From UBA1205 sp045598105 (lineage in GTDB: Bacteria; Bacteroidota; Bacteroidia; Bacteroidales; WCHB1-69), in contig JAZLLK010000003.1 in assembly GCA_045598105.1 (NCBI GenBank), positions 1-55,199 on the forward strand: a stretch of DNA of 55,199 nucleotides, in the 5' to 3' direction. Below are positions 8,253 through 15,147 of the stretch, piece by piece (the first letter of the stretch is position 1; every line of letters begins with the position of its first letter). The position numbers were made by a program, and so were the translations under genes. Below the pieces are notes generated by a model that searched no databases, was not told the origin of the DNA, and was given only the letters and a program-made list of their open reading frames with translations.

Positions 8253-9806
8253 TTACCTTTGCCCTTTCATAAGTGCTACAAAAGGATTGAAATAATGGCT
8301 TTGCTTAAGAGTAACACCATCCAACCCCTTACCTCCGTTTTGCGGACGTTTTACATCGGCAAACATACCTTTTTCCAAGGCATTGAACAAGCCTTCTTTT
8401 TGTAAGGTAGTTAATAATTCTATGGCACTGTTAAGCACCTGCTTGGCTCGCTGCTTTACTATGCCGTTTTCTTTAAATTCCACTTCATCACCTATAGATT
8501 TCATATTGCCGAATATGTATTTGGCATTCTCTATGGATAAATAGCGGTCACTCATAAACGGGGTATGTATGGCTTCGGTAGGCATACCTAATAATTGTAT
8601 ACCCTGATGTGTCCATACACCTATCATATTAAACAAAGCATCCTGTATATGTCCTCGGAATATATTACCGGTCATAAATTTGGTAGGCGGCATATATTTT
8701 AATGTGGCTTTAGGAAATATTTCTCTGGTCATTTGAGCCTGGGCCAATTCATACAAAAAACCGTTTTCCAGCATAGGGTCCATTTCAAAAGCATGTCCTA
8801 ACCCCATTTGTTCTTCCGGCAGGCCTGCCATAAGTGCCAGCTGCTCGTTAATTAAGTCCGATGCCAACACCGTGTGCGCAGCCTCATAAGCATCGGCAGT
8901 AGTGAGGTAATTATCCTCACCGGTATTAATAATAACACCGGCAAAACCATTAATAATACGGGAGAAATATTGATCTATTAAAGTACGCTTCATGTTAATA
9001 TCACGGAACAATATACCATACAAAGCATCATTTAACATTACATCCAGCCCTTCCAAAGCACCCATAGCGGCTATTTCGGGCATGCATAAGCCGGAACAAT
9101 AGTTACACAGGCGTATGTAACGGCCAACTTCTTCACCCACTTCATCTAAGGCCTTACGCATAATACGAAAATTCTCCTGAGTGGCATAAGTACCGCCAAA
9201 CCCTTCGGTAGTGGCACCATAAGGCACATAGTCCAGCAGACTTTGGCCTGTGGTACGTATTACGGCTATAATATCGGCTCCCTGACGGGCAGCAGCCTGT
9301 GCCTGCACCACATCTTCATATATATTACCGGTGGCTACTATTACGTATATATACGGCTTAGGCCCTTCACCCAAAGTATTCAAATAATTATCTCTGCGTG
9401 CCCTTCTTCCGCGTATACGCTCCGTAGTGGCATTTACCACCGGTGCCAGTACCTGCTCTATTTCAGCCCGGGTATGCACCGGTATTTGGGTGATGTCTAA
9501 TTTATTTTGTGCTACGTCTTCGGCTATTTGTTGCGGTGTTTTACCGGTGTGTATCATGGCATTACCCATAAAAAACATAATACCTTCACCTAATACACCC
9601 TTGTCCTTTATTTGGTCCACCAATACATTGGGCAGTGGCACCTCATGGGCATCTATACCGTCGATACCCAGCAAACGACATATAGTACGCTCCACGGCTA
9701 CGGTAGTATATTGCTCTACAAAATTTTGAACATCAGTAGCTATGTTTTTGGCCACCTGCTTGGCTTGTGCCACCTGTTGAAAATCCAAACCTACTTTACT
9801 CTCCAT
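8253..9806 (-). CDS. kamD: Lysine 5,6-aminomutase, alpha (large) subunit KamD
   Basis: This is the catalytic large subunit of the AdoCbl/PLP aminomutase of lysine fermentation. The 517 residues match the usual family length, with MESKVGLDFQQVAQAKQVAK at the N-terminus and conserved stretches such as RTTGQSLLDYVPYGATTEGF, NYCSGLCMPEIA, INTGEDNYLTT and PPTKFMTGNIFRGHIQD. It is followed by kamE. Upstream is a roughly 110-nt leader with its own candidate promoter (9919-9926), a terminator-like hairpin and a 21-codon ORF. A terminator separates it from kamC, so kamDE is probably a distinct transcript. Confidence 0.95.
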   Translation of the reverse strand: MESKVGLDFQQVAQAKQVAKNIATDVQNFVEQYTTVAVERTICRLLGIDGIDAHEVPLPNVLVDQIKDKGVLGEGIMFFMGNAMIHTGKTPQQIAEDVAQNKLDITQIPVHTRAEIEQVLAPVVNATTERIRGRRARRDNYLNTLGEGPKPYIYVIVATGNIYEDVVQAQAAARQGADIIAVIRTTGQSLLDYVPYGATTEGFGGTYATQENFRIMRKALDEVGEEVGRYIRLCNYCSGLCMPEIAAMGALEGLDVMLNDALYGILFRDINMKRTLIDQYFSRIINGFAGVIINTGEDNYLTTADAYEAAHTVLASDLINEQLALMAGLPEEQMGLGHAFEMDPMLENGFLYELAQAQMTREIFPKATLKYMPPTKFMTGNIFRGHIQDALFNMIGVWTHQGIQLLGMPTEAIHTPFMSDRYLSIENAKYIFGNMKSIGDEVEFKENGIVKQRAKQVLNSAIELLTTLQKEGLFNALEKGMFADVKRPQNGGKGLDGVTLKQSHYFNPFVALMKGQR

Positions 9807-9848
9807 ATTTAAATATTTGGTATTGTTTAGTATATATATTATAAGATT

Positions 9849-9914
9849 TCAATTATTTACATGCGGGCTCACGCCAGCAAAAAGGCATATTCCGTCCTTA
9901 TGGGAATATACCAT
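9849..9914 (-). CDS. Possible 21-residue leader peptide in the kamD leader
   Basis: An ATG at 9914 lies only about five bases after the -7 box TACCTTTG, so it would be at or next to the transcript start. The ORF reads MVYSHKDGICL then FAGVSPHVNN and stops at 9849-9851. It has no room for a ribosome binding site, so translation would be leaderless. The ORF covers a hairpin followed by a T run. It could be a regulatory leader peptide, but an ORF this short can arise by chance, and it is not enriched in Lys codons. Confidence 0.25.
   Translation of the reverse strand: MVYSHKDGICLFAGVSPHVNN
9887..9912 (-). promoter_or_regulatory. Terminator-like hairpin in the kamD leader (possible attenuator)
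   Basis: On the minus strand GGTATATTCC pairs with GGAATATGCC (one G-T pair) around a 6-nt loop and is followed by TTTTTGC. It starts within a few bases of the predicted transcript start of kamDE. Shape and T run resemble an intrinsic terminator, though the T run is only five bases long. No competing anti-terminator arm is obvious by eye. Confidence 0.45.
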
Positions 9915-9918
9915 TTGG

Positions 9919-9926
9919 CAAAGGTA
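9919..9926 (-). promoter_or_regulatory. Candidate -7 box of kamDE
   Basis: TACCTTTG followed by CC on the minus strand, in the 240-bp gap between kamC and kamD. Predicted start of transcription is near 9915, about 110 nt before the kamD ATG. No clear -33 TTTG is present. Confidence 0.65.
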
Positions 9927-9990
9927 ACATTTTTTTCTGTATTTTTTCCTTATTTTTCAGTCTTTTTAAGCTGATATGCTTTTTTTTTGA

Positions 9991-10024
9991 CAAAAAAAAG
10001 GCATTGGTTACAAAACCGATGCCT
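9991..10024 (-). terminator. Intrinsic terminator after kamC
   Basis: On the minus strand AGGCATCGGT pairs with ACCAATGCCT (one G-T pair) around a short loop and is followed by eight T. It lies 22 bp after the kamC stop codon and separates the kamBC transcript from kamDE. Confidence 0.85.
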
Positions 10025-10046
10025 CTAAAATATTTTAATTAAGTAT

Positions 10047-11411
10047 TTATTGCATTTTTTTACAGGCCAGGCAAAGCAAATCCTTATCTACCCCAAGCAT
10101 TTCAGCTATTTTTAGGGCATCATGAGGCACATTGGCTTCATTATCTTCCACCAGTGAATAGTCTATATATTGTTGCCAATCACAGGTTTGCCCCTTGGCA
10201 ACATCACGCAATCCCTTAATGCGAAGCTTATTACATGGAGCATCTACCCCATCATAATGAGTGGTAATAAATGCCGGTACTTTATGCATAAGCATATATT
10301 CGGCCATGGCACTTACTATGGCACGGCCTTCCTGAGGATTAGTAGTACGGGCCAGTTCATCTATAAGCACCAGCACTTGTGTTCCCTGTTTTACAGCGTG
10401 AATTATATCATTTATGCGTTTCATTTCGGCTGCAAATGAGGACAATCCTTCCTCATGATTTTGTTCATCCTCTATGCTTACCATTACCTGCTCTACCAAT
10501 TGTATTTGTGCGGCGGCTGCCGGCACAAAAAATCCCAACTGACACATATACTGACATAATGCCAAGGTTTTGAGCAATACTGTTTTTCCGCCCATATTCA
10601 TACCTGTAATAATTGTAGGTACATTGGCATACCGCACATCTATGGGCTGATAGGATTTTCCCTGCTGCTGCAGAGCCATGCGTATATGCGGGTGAAACAC
10701 ACCTTTATAGCAGGTAGCCTGCTTACTTATTACAGGGCAGCACAAGCCCATACTTATAGCCATACCTGCCTTAGCTTGTAACACATCGGTATAGGCCAGC
10801 GCATGCAATGCCTCCAGCATACTATGGGCATAAGGCTGTAATTGGGCACTCAGCCTACGGCGTACTTCATCTTCGGCATCGTTAATGCTGTCAACAAGTG
10901 CTGCCGGCACCTCATCATAGGCCTTAGCCTGCTTACGCAGGGCGGCTAAAGGCTCCGAATAGGCATCATATATGTAAAAAGTATCCACACGCAGCCCTTC
11001 AGGGTCTAATAGTGCTACCACCGGCTCCAGCACAGGCAATTTCACCCATTGCAAGGTGTGCATAAGCTCACGCACACGCTCACTTATAAGCACAAAATGC
11101 TTTATTTCATACAGTTCCACATCATCGGCCGTGTGGTGCTGCTGCACATGCTTAAGCGTAACTTCCACATTTTGCAATAGCATAAGCTGATGACCTACAT
11201 TACGCACACTATCGGTCATGGCTTCATTACGCATACAGGCTATAGCCTGTCGGGTAAGAGCATATTCCTGCTCCAAATAATCCTGCCGTGTACTAAATGG
11301 CAAATTATACAGGTATTTATGCCCTGCCGATGAATACACATTCATGTGCTCTGTTACATAACGCAAACCTGCGTCCTGCTTTATTATATCTTTTAAACTA
11401 AGCTCCGTCAT
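10047..11411 (-). CDS. kamC: MutS-like ATPase, putative lysine 5,6-aminomutase reactivase KamC
   Basis: The 454-residue protein has the ABC-type ATPase domain of the MutS family: Walker A GMNMGGKT at 270-277, Walker B VLVLIDE at 346-352 followed by LARTTNPQEGRAI, and TTHYDGV. It lacks the mismatch-recognition and connector domains of true MutS, and its N-terminal half (residues 1-250) is mostly helical. Genes of this type sit between kamB and kamD in lysine-fermentation clusters and are annotated as the ATPase of a lysine 5,6-aminomutase reactivase. Position and architecture fit that role better than DNA repair. It follows kamB by 3 bp, so the two are surely cotranscribed. Confidence 0.85.
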   Translation of the reverse strand: MTELSLKDIIKQDAGLRYVTEHMNVYSSAGHKYLYNLPFSTRQDYLEQEYALTRQAIACMRNEAMTDSVRNVGHQLMLLQNVEVTLKHVQQHHTADDVELYEIKHFVLISERVRELMHTLQWVKLPVLEPVVALLDPEGLRVDTFYIYDAYSEPLAALRKQAKAYDEVPAALVDSINDAEDEVRRRLSAQLQPYAHSMLEALHALAYTDVLQAKAGMAISMGLCCPVISKQATCYKGVFHPHIRMALQQQGKSYQPIDVRYANVPTIITGMNMGGKTVLLKTLALCQYMCQLGFFVPAAAAQIQLVEQVMVSIEDEQNHEEGLSSFAAEMKRINDIIHAVKQGTQVLVLIDELARTTNPQEGRAIVSAMAEYMLMHKVPAFITTHYDGVDAPCNKLRIKGLRDVAKGQTCDWQQYIDYSLVEDNEANVPHDALKIAEMLGVDKDLLCLACKKMQ

Positions 11412-11414
11412 ATT

Positions 11415-12428
11415 CTACTCCATATCTCTTACATTATACACCGGTACTGCCAATACCTGCTGCAAAGCCTGCTTTAACGCATCGGCAGGAAGCCTGTACC
11501 CCATAGGTGACACCGGATTCACCGTTATAGCCAGCAGTTTACTCTTATGTAGCACCTTTATTACCCCTCCCTTACGTACATAGGCATGATATACATCGGG
11601 AGTAATGAATATTTTAGTAAAATCCCTGGCTACCAGCACTATTTTATCTACATAAGGCTGCACACGCAAATAGTTCACCAGCTGATTAGTTACCGCACCC
11701 GATACAAACAGGATACCGCCCTGCAAGGGCATATCCAATGAGGCCGAGCTGCCTAAAGCCAATGCCGACATTATGCCGGTATTATGCACCTTGCCCTGCT
11801 CATCTATTATGAAAAGCCCTTGGGTAAGCGGCAATAGTAAGGCCTGCATATCAGCACTTACTTGCGGTAAATTAATCATATTATACACATGCATGGTATC
11901 ACTCACCACCTTATTGATATTAGCCGATACGGCTGCCCCCGTAGCCAATATTAAAGCATCGGTTACCATAGGTGAGGCTATACTCAGGCGTGACAATGCT
12001 CCGTCAACCAAGGTAATATGTGTTCCACACTGCTTATAATATGCTATAAGCTGCTGTAACTGAGCCGTATGTGTAGGTCCCGAAAGCAATACCTTTCCGC
12101 CCGTTACGGCCCTGGCCGTAATAAGCCTGCCTAATGCCGTACTATAAGATGATATATTATATATTTCCGATGTAAATGTACGCCCCCTATAATGCTTTTC
12201 ACCGGTAGTAAAAAACATATCTTTATATATTACTATCTCGGGCTTGGCGGTAGCCGTAACACTATCAACGCTTTCCCCGTCAACTCCTATGGATGTAACA
12301 GCTACCTGCCTGCCTGTATGCGACATGTGCCGCAACAAATAGTTAAGCGTTTCGGTTTTACCGGTATTTTTGGCCATACCGGCTACCGACACACTACTAT
12401 ATTGCAATACATTATCTATTAAATCCAT
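11415..12428 (-). CDS. kamB: P-loop protein, putative lysine 5,6-aminomutase reactivase subunit KamB
   Basis: A 337-residue protein with an N-terminal P-loop (GMAKNTGKT, 17-25) reminiscent of MobB/CobQ-type NTPases, then a long alpha/beta region with GGKVLLSGPTHTAQL and VDGALSRLSIASP. Its place directly before the MutS-like kamC and upstream of kamDE matches KamB of lysine-fermentation clusters, whose product is proposed to act with KamC in repairing inactivated aminomutase. The biochemical role is inferred from context. Which nucleotide it uses cannot be read from sequence. The 75-bp gap to the preceding DUF362 gene has no clear promoter, so read-through from there is possible. Confidence 0.75.
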   Translation of the reverse strand: MDLIDNVLQYSSVSVAGMAKNTGKTETLNYLLRHMSHTGRQVAVTSIGVDGESVDSVTATAKPEIVIYKDMFFTTGEKHYRGRTFTSEIYNISSYSTALGRLITARAVTGGKVLLSGPTHTAQLQQLIAYYKQCGTHITLVDGALSRLSIASPMVTDALILATGAAVSANINKVVSDTMHVYNMINLPQVSADMQALLLPLTQGLFIIDEQGKVHNTGIMSALALGSSASLDMPLQGGILFVSGAVTNQLVNYLRVQPYVDKIVLVARDFTKIFITPDVYHAYVRKGGVIKVLHKSKLLAITVNPVSPMGYRLPADALKQALQQVLAVPVYNVRDME

Positions 12429-12503
12429 AGAATTAAAATTATATAAATTATTTTAATTATATATAAAAATATATGTTTTTTATAGCACAATTATTATTTG
12501 CGA

Positions 12504-13634
12504 CTATTGCAAAGCCTGTTTCAGGCTTATTTTTTTACCGGTATTTACATCTACCAGTATATATTTTTTACTGCCCATTCCTAATTGTGCAGCATAGTCT
12601 ATTTGCTTGCGGCCATTCACCTTATTCACATCCATAAAGGGATCTTTGCCGTATTTTATTTCGGCCAAATCATAGCAGGCCTGCTCCACTGCCACTATAT
12701 CGGTACCTGATACGGCGCCTATATTACCCATAAAAGGAGCGGGTGCTTTAGCCGAGCAATCGCATGAGCGGGATATATTTTGCATAACATTAATATAGAC
12801 CATAGGTTTTTGCATGGCAAAGCCGTATGCATATTCTACCAATCGTTCTATGAACACCTCTGCTTCCATTTTAGATGCCTTAGGGGTAAATATTCTTTGC
12901 ACACATTCCGCTATACACTTGGCGCAGCCCAGGCATTTGGAGCTGTCTATTACCGGGCCTTTATCGGTAATGCTTATTGCATTAGCCGGGCACTGCTCCA
13001 CGCAGCGGTTACAGCCCACACAGCTTTGCTCATTATGAGTTGCGGGTATGGCACTGGCATGCTGGGCCATTTTACCGCCCGGCGAGGCAAACCCCATGGC
13101 CAAATTCTTAATGGCTCCGCCATAGCCGGCACTGCCGTGCCCCTTAAAATGCGAATAAATAATATAGCTGTCGTAATTGGCAAAATGGCTGCCTGTTTTC
13201 ACCTTGGTGTAGTGTTTTAAGCCGTCCACCTTATATTCCGACTCACCGTCAGCGTCCAGTATATCTATGGGAGCAAAGGTAAACCCGTGCTCTTGTGCTA
13301 AGGCTATGTGGCTGGGAGTGTATCGCCTTTTACCTACATACAGTACATTAGTTTCCACCAAAGTAGGATGTACTCTTTCTACCAATGGTACCAACAAGGC
13401 AGGATTCAAATAGTTTTGGTTCCCGTCCTCACCAAAATGCACCTTCAGGCCTATTTTGCCTTGCATATTCACGCCCATGGCTTCGTACAACTTCAATATA
13501 TTATCAGGTGTAATATCTTTACAAAAATACACTACCGACACGCCCTTGGGTGCCCGGTAAACAGGTGCCTGCTGAGCCCGCATATAGCCTGCTATGCAGC
13601 ACATTACGACCAATACTAATACTATTTTTTTCAT
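12504..13634 (-). CDS. Exported DUF362 protein with two [4Fe-4S] ferredoxin motifs
   Basis: This 376-residue protein starts with a signal peptide (MKKIVLVLVVMCCIAGYMRA, cleavage near AQQA). A DUF362 domain follows and then a 2[4Fe-4S] ferredoxin domain: CVGCNRCVEQCP and CLGCAKCIAECV. A C-terminal DUF362 continuation contains SRSCDCSAKAPAPFMGNIG. I place the start at 13634 because the -7 box at 13661-13668 lies inside the longer in-frame extension. An exported iron-sulfur protein is notable because cluster assembly is normally cytoplasmic. Function is unknown; a redox role in the envelope is a guess. It precedes kamB by 75 bp. Confidence 0.85.
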   Translation of the reverse strand: MKKIVLVLVVMCCIAGYMRAQQAPVYRAPKGVSVVYFCKDITPDNILKLYEAMGVNMQGKIGLKVHFGEDGNQNYLNPALLVPLVERVHPTLVETNVLYVGKRRYTPSHIALAQEHGFTFAPIDILDADGESEYKVDGLKHYTKVKTGSHFANYDSYIIYSHFKGHGSAGYGGAIKNLAMGFASPGGKMAQHASAIPATHNEQSCVGCNRCVEQCPANAISITDKGPVIDSSKCLGCAKCIAECVQRIFTPKASKMEAEVFIERLVEYAYGFAMQKPMVYINVMQNISRSCDCSAKAPAPFMGNIGAVSGTDIVAVEQACYDLAEIKYGKDPFMDVNKVNGRKQIDYAAQLGMGSKKYILVDVNTGKKISLKQALQ

Positions 13635-13660
13635 TTTTTTATTTTTTATATTTACGGACG

Positions 13661-13668
13661 CAAAGGTA
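13661..13668 (-). promoter_or_regulatory. Candidate -7 box of the DUF362 gene
   Basis: TACCTTTG followed by CG on the minus strand. Predicted start near 13657 gives a leader of about 22 nt before the ATG at 13634, which settles the choice of start codon. Confidence 0.7.
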
Positions 13669-13743
13669 CACTTTTTTTTGCTCATTATACGCTATTTAAT
13701 TGGCACTTATTACAAAAAAATATGTTGTACCTGTTTATACCCG

Positions 13744-13773
13744 TTTGTGATAGAAAAAAAAATGCTACCTTTG
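13744..13773 (+). promoter_or_regulatory. Promoter of the deaminase-like gene and trpS
   Basis: TTTG at 13744-13747 and TACCTTTG at 13766-13773, spaced by 18 bases, match the Bacteroidetes -33/-7 pattern. The string from about 13757 to 13777 recurs almost unchanged at 33266-33287 before the SPFH-tail gene. Confidence 0.75.
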
Positions 13774-13798
13774 CACCTGTTACACATAGGTTACCTAC

Positions 13799-14086
13799 AT
13801 GAAATGTGCTGATAAAGCGACGGTTTATTATAACAACACCTGTATATGCACGGTTACAACCTGTTCCATGGCATATTCCACGCCCACATCACATGCCATT
13901 ATACAGGCATTGCACGGCAGCCGGGTACAATTACGCAGACACCACCTGCCGGCTTGTACCATAGCAGTAAATAAGCTGCCATGCCCCATGTGCGTATCGG
14001 CCATGCTTCAGGCACATATCACCACCGTTACCTATAATAATAACATAACAGATATTACACCATTAACATTTGAACGTATAAAATAA
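13799..14086 (+). CDS. Small nucleoside-deaminase-like protein lacking the catalytic Glu
   Basis: A 95-residue protein resembling the core of guanine/cytidine/tRNA-adenosine deaminases: STPTSHAIIQALHG aligns with the family's DPTAHAEI, and LPCPMCVSAMLQAHI with the zinc motif PCxxC. The zinc ligands His and two Cys are kept, but the proton-shuttling Glu of HAE is Ile (HAI), so deamination is not expected. The usual N-terminal helix is also missing. It has its own promoter, and its stop is 5 bp before trpS, so it is very likely expressed with trpS. It could be a zinc-binding or nucleotide-binding remnant, or a decaying gene. Confidence 0.65.
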   Translation: MKCADKATVYYNNTCICTVTTCSMAYSTPTSHAIIQALHGSRVQLRRHHLPACTIAVNKLPCPMCVSAMLQAHITTVTYNNNITDITPLTFERIK

Positions 14087-14091
14087 CCTAT

Positions 14092-15078
14092 ATGGATACA
14101 ATATTAAGCGGCATACGTCCCACCGGTAATTTACACTTAGGCAACTATTTTGGTGCGGTAAAGAACTTTGTAAAAATGCAATATGAAAACCACTGCTATT
14201 TCTTTATAGCAGATTATCACTCACTCACCACCCATCCGCACCCGCAAAATTTGCAGCAGAGTGTAAAGCAGATACTGGTGGAATACCTGGCCTCGGGCAT
14301 AGACCCTGAAACAGCCACCATATACGCCCAAAGCGACCTGCCTGAAACGGTGGAGCTATACCTGTTTCTTAATATGAACGCCTATTTGGGTGAGTTGGAA
14401 CGCTGTGCCTCATTTAAGGACAAAGTAAGGCAGCAGCCTAATAATGTGAATGCAGGCCTGCTCACCTACCCCACTCTTATGGCCGCTGACATACTCATAC
14501 ATAATGCCGACAAAGTACCTGTAGGCAAGGATCAGGAACAACATTTGGAAATGACCCGCACCTTTGCCAACAGGTTCAACAATATGTACGGAGTGAACTA
14601 TTTTAAGGAGCCTCAGGCTTATAATTTTGGCGAAAATCTGGTAAAAATACCCGGCTTAGACGGCAGTACCAAAATGGGAAAATCCACCGGTAATGCCATA
14701 TTTCTTAACGATGAGCCGGAGGTAATACGCAAAAAAATAATGAAAGCCAAAACGGATGCCGGTCCCACCATGGAAAATCAGGAACGGCCTCAGGAAATTG
14801 TCAACCTGTTCACCATTATGCAACATGTGAGCAGTGCTGATACCTACGCCTTCTTCAATGACGCCTACAATCACTGTAACATACGCTATGGTGACATGAA
14901 AAAGCAATTGGCGGAAGATGTTATACAATTCTGTACGCCCATACGTGAACGCATAACTGAAATTGCAGCCAATGACGAATACCTCAACAAGGTTCGCCAA
15001 TTAGGGGCCGAAAAGGCCCGCATAAGTGCCGCTAAGACCATACGTGAAGTACGAGAAATAATAGGTTTCAAATACTAA
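14092..15078 (+). CDS. trpS: Tryptophanyl-tRNA synthetase
   Basis: Charges tRNA-Trp with tryptophan. The 328 residues match bacterial TrpRS, with the HIGH-equivalent PTGNLHLGN at 10-18 and the KMSKS-equivalent KMGKS at 194-198. IAQSDLPE-like (IYAQSDLPE) and PVGKDQEQHLEMTR are diagnostic. It is the second gene after the deaminase-like ORF and ends at a strong two-way terminator. No T-box-like leader is visible, as expected outside Firmicutes. Confidence 0.97.
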   Translation: MDTILSGIRPTGNLHLGNYFGAVKNFVKMQYENHCYFFIADYHSLTTHPHPQNLQQSVKQILVEYLASGIDPETATIYAQSDLPETVELYLFLNMNAYLGELERCASFKDKVRQQPNNVNAGLLTYPTLMAADILIHNADKVPVGKDQEQHLEMTRTFANRFNNMYGVNYFKEPQAYNFGENLVKIPGLDGSTKMGKSTGNAIFLNDEPEVIRKKIMKAKTDAGPTMENQERPQEIVNLFTIMQHVSSADTYAFFNDAYNHCNIRYGDMKKQLAEDVIQFCTPIRERITEIAANDEYLNKVRQLGAEKARISAAKTIREVREIIGFKY

Positions 15079-15096
15079 CCCCCTTCTTACGGCATC

Positions 15097-15133
15097 AAAA
15101 AAGAGATGGCTATGTAGCCATCTCTTTTTTTTT
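15097..15133. terminator. Bidirectional terminator between trpS and asnB
   Basis: AAAAAGAGATGGCTA pairs perfectly with TAGCCATCTCTTTTT around a TG centre, with A runs before and T runs after, so it works for both converging genes. Confidence 0.92.
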
Positions 15134-15147
15134 ATATATCACTTGTG

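Noticed and set aside
9807..10046. Cobalamin riboswitch before kamD
   Set aside because: I looked for the B12-box type sequence (GCCACTG-like) and the long multi-helix layout. The leader is only about 110 nt and has neither.
10047..11411. DNA mismatch repair MutS
   Set aside because: Only the ATPase domain is present, the protein is half the usual size, and the context is kamB/kamD.
13635..13685. N-terminal extension of the DUF362 protein (MSKKKCTF...)
   Set aside because: It runs through the -7 box at 13661-13668, and the shorter start gives a clean signal peptide.
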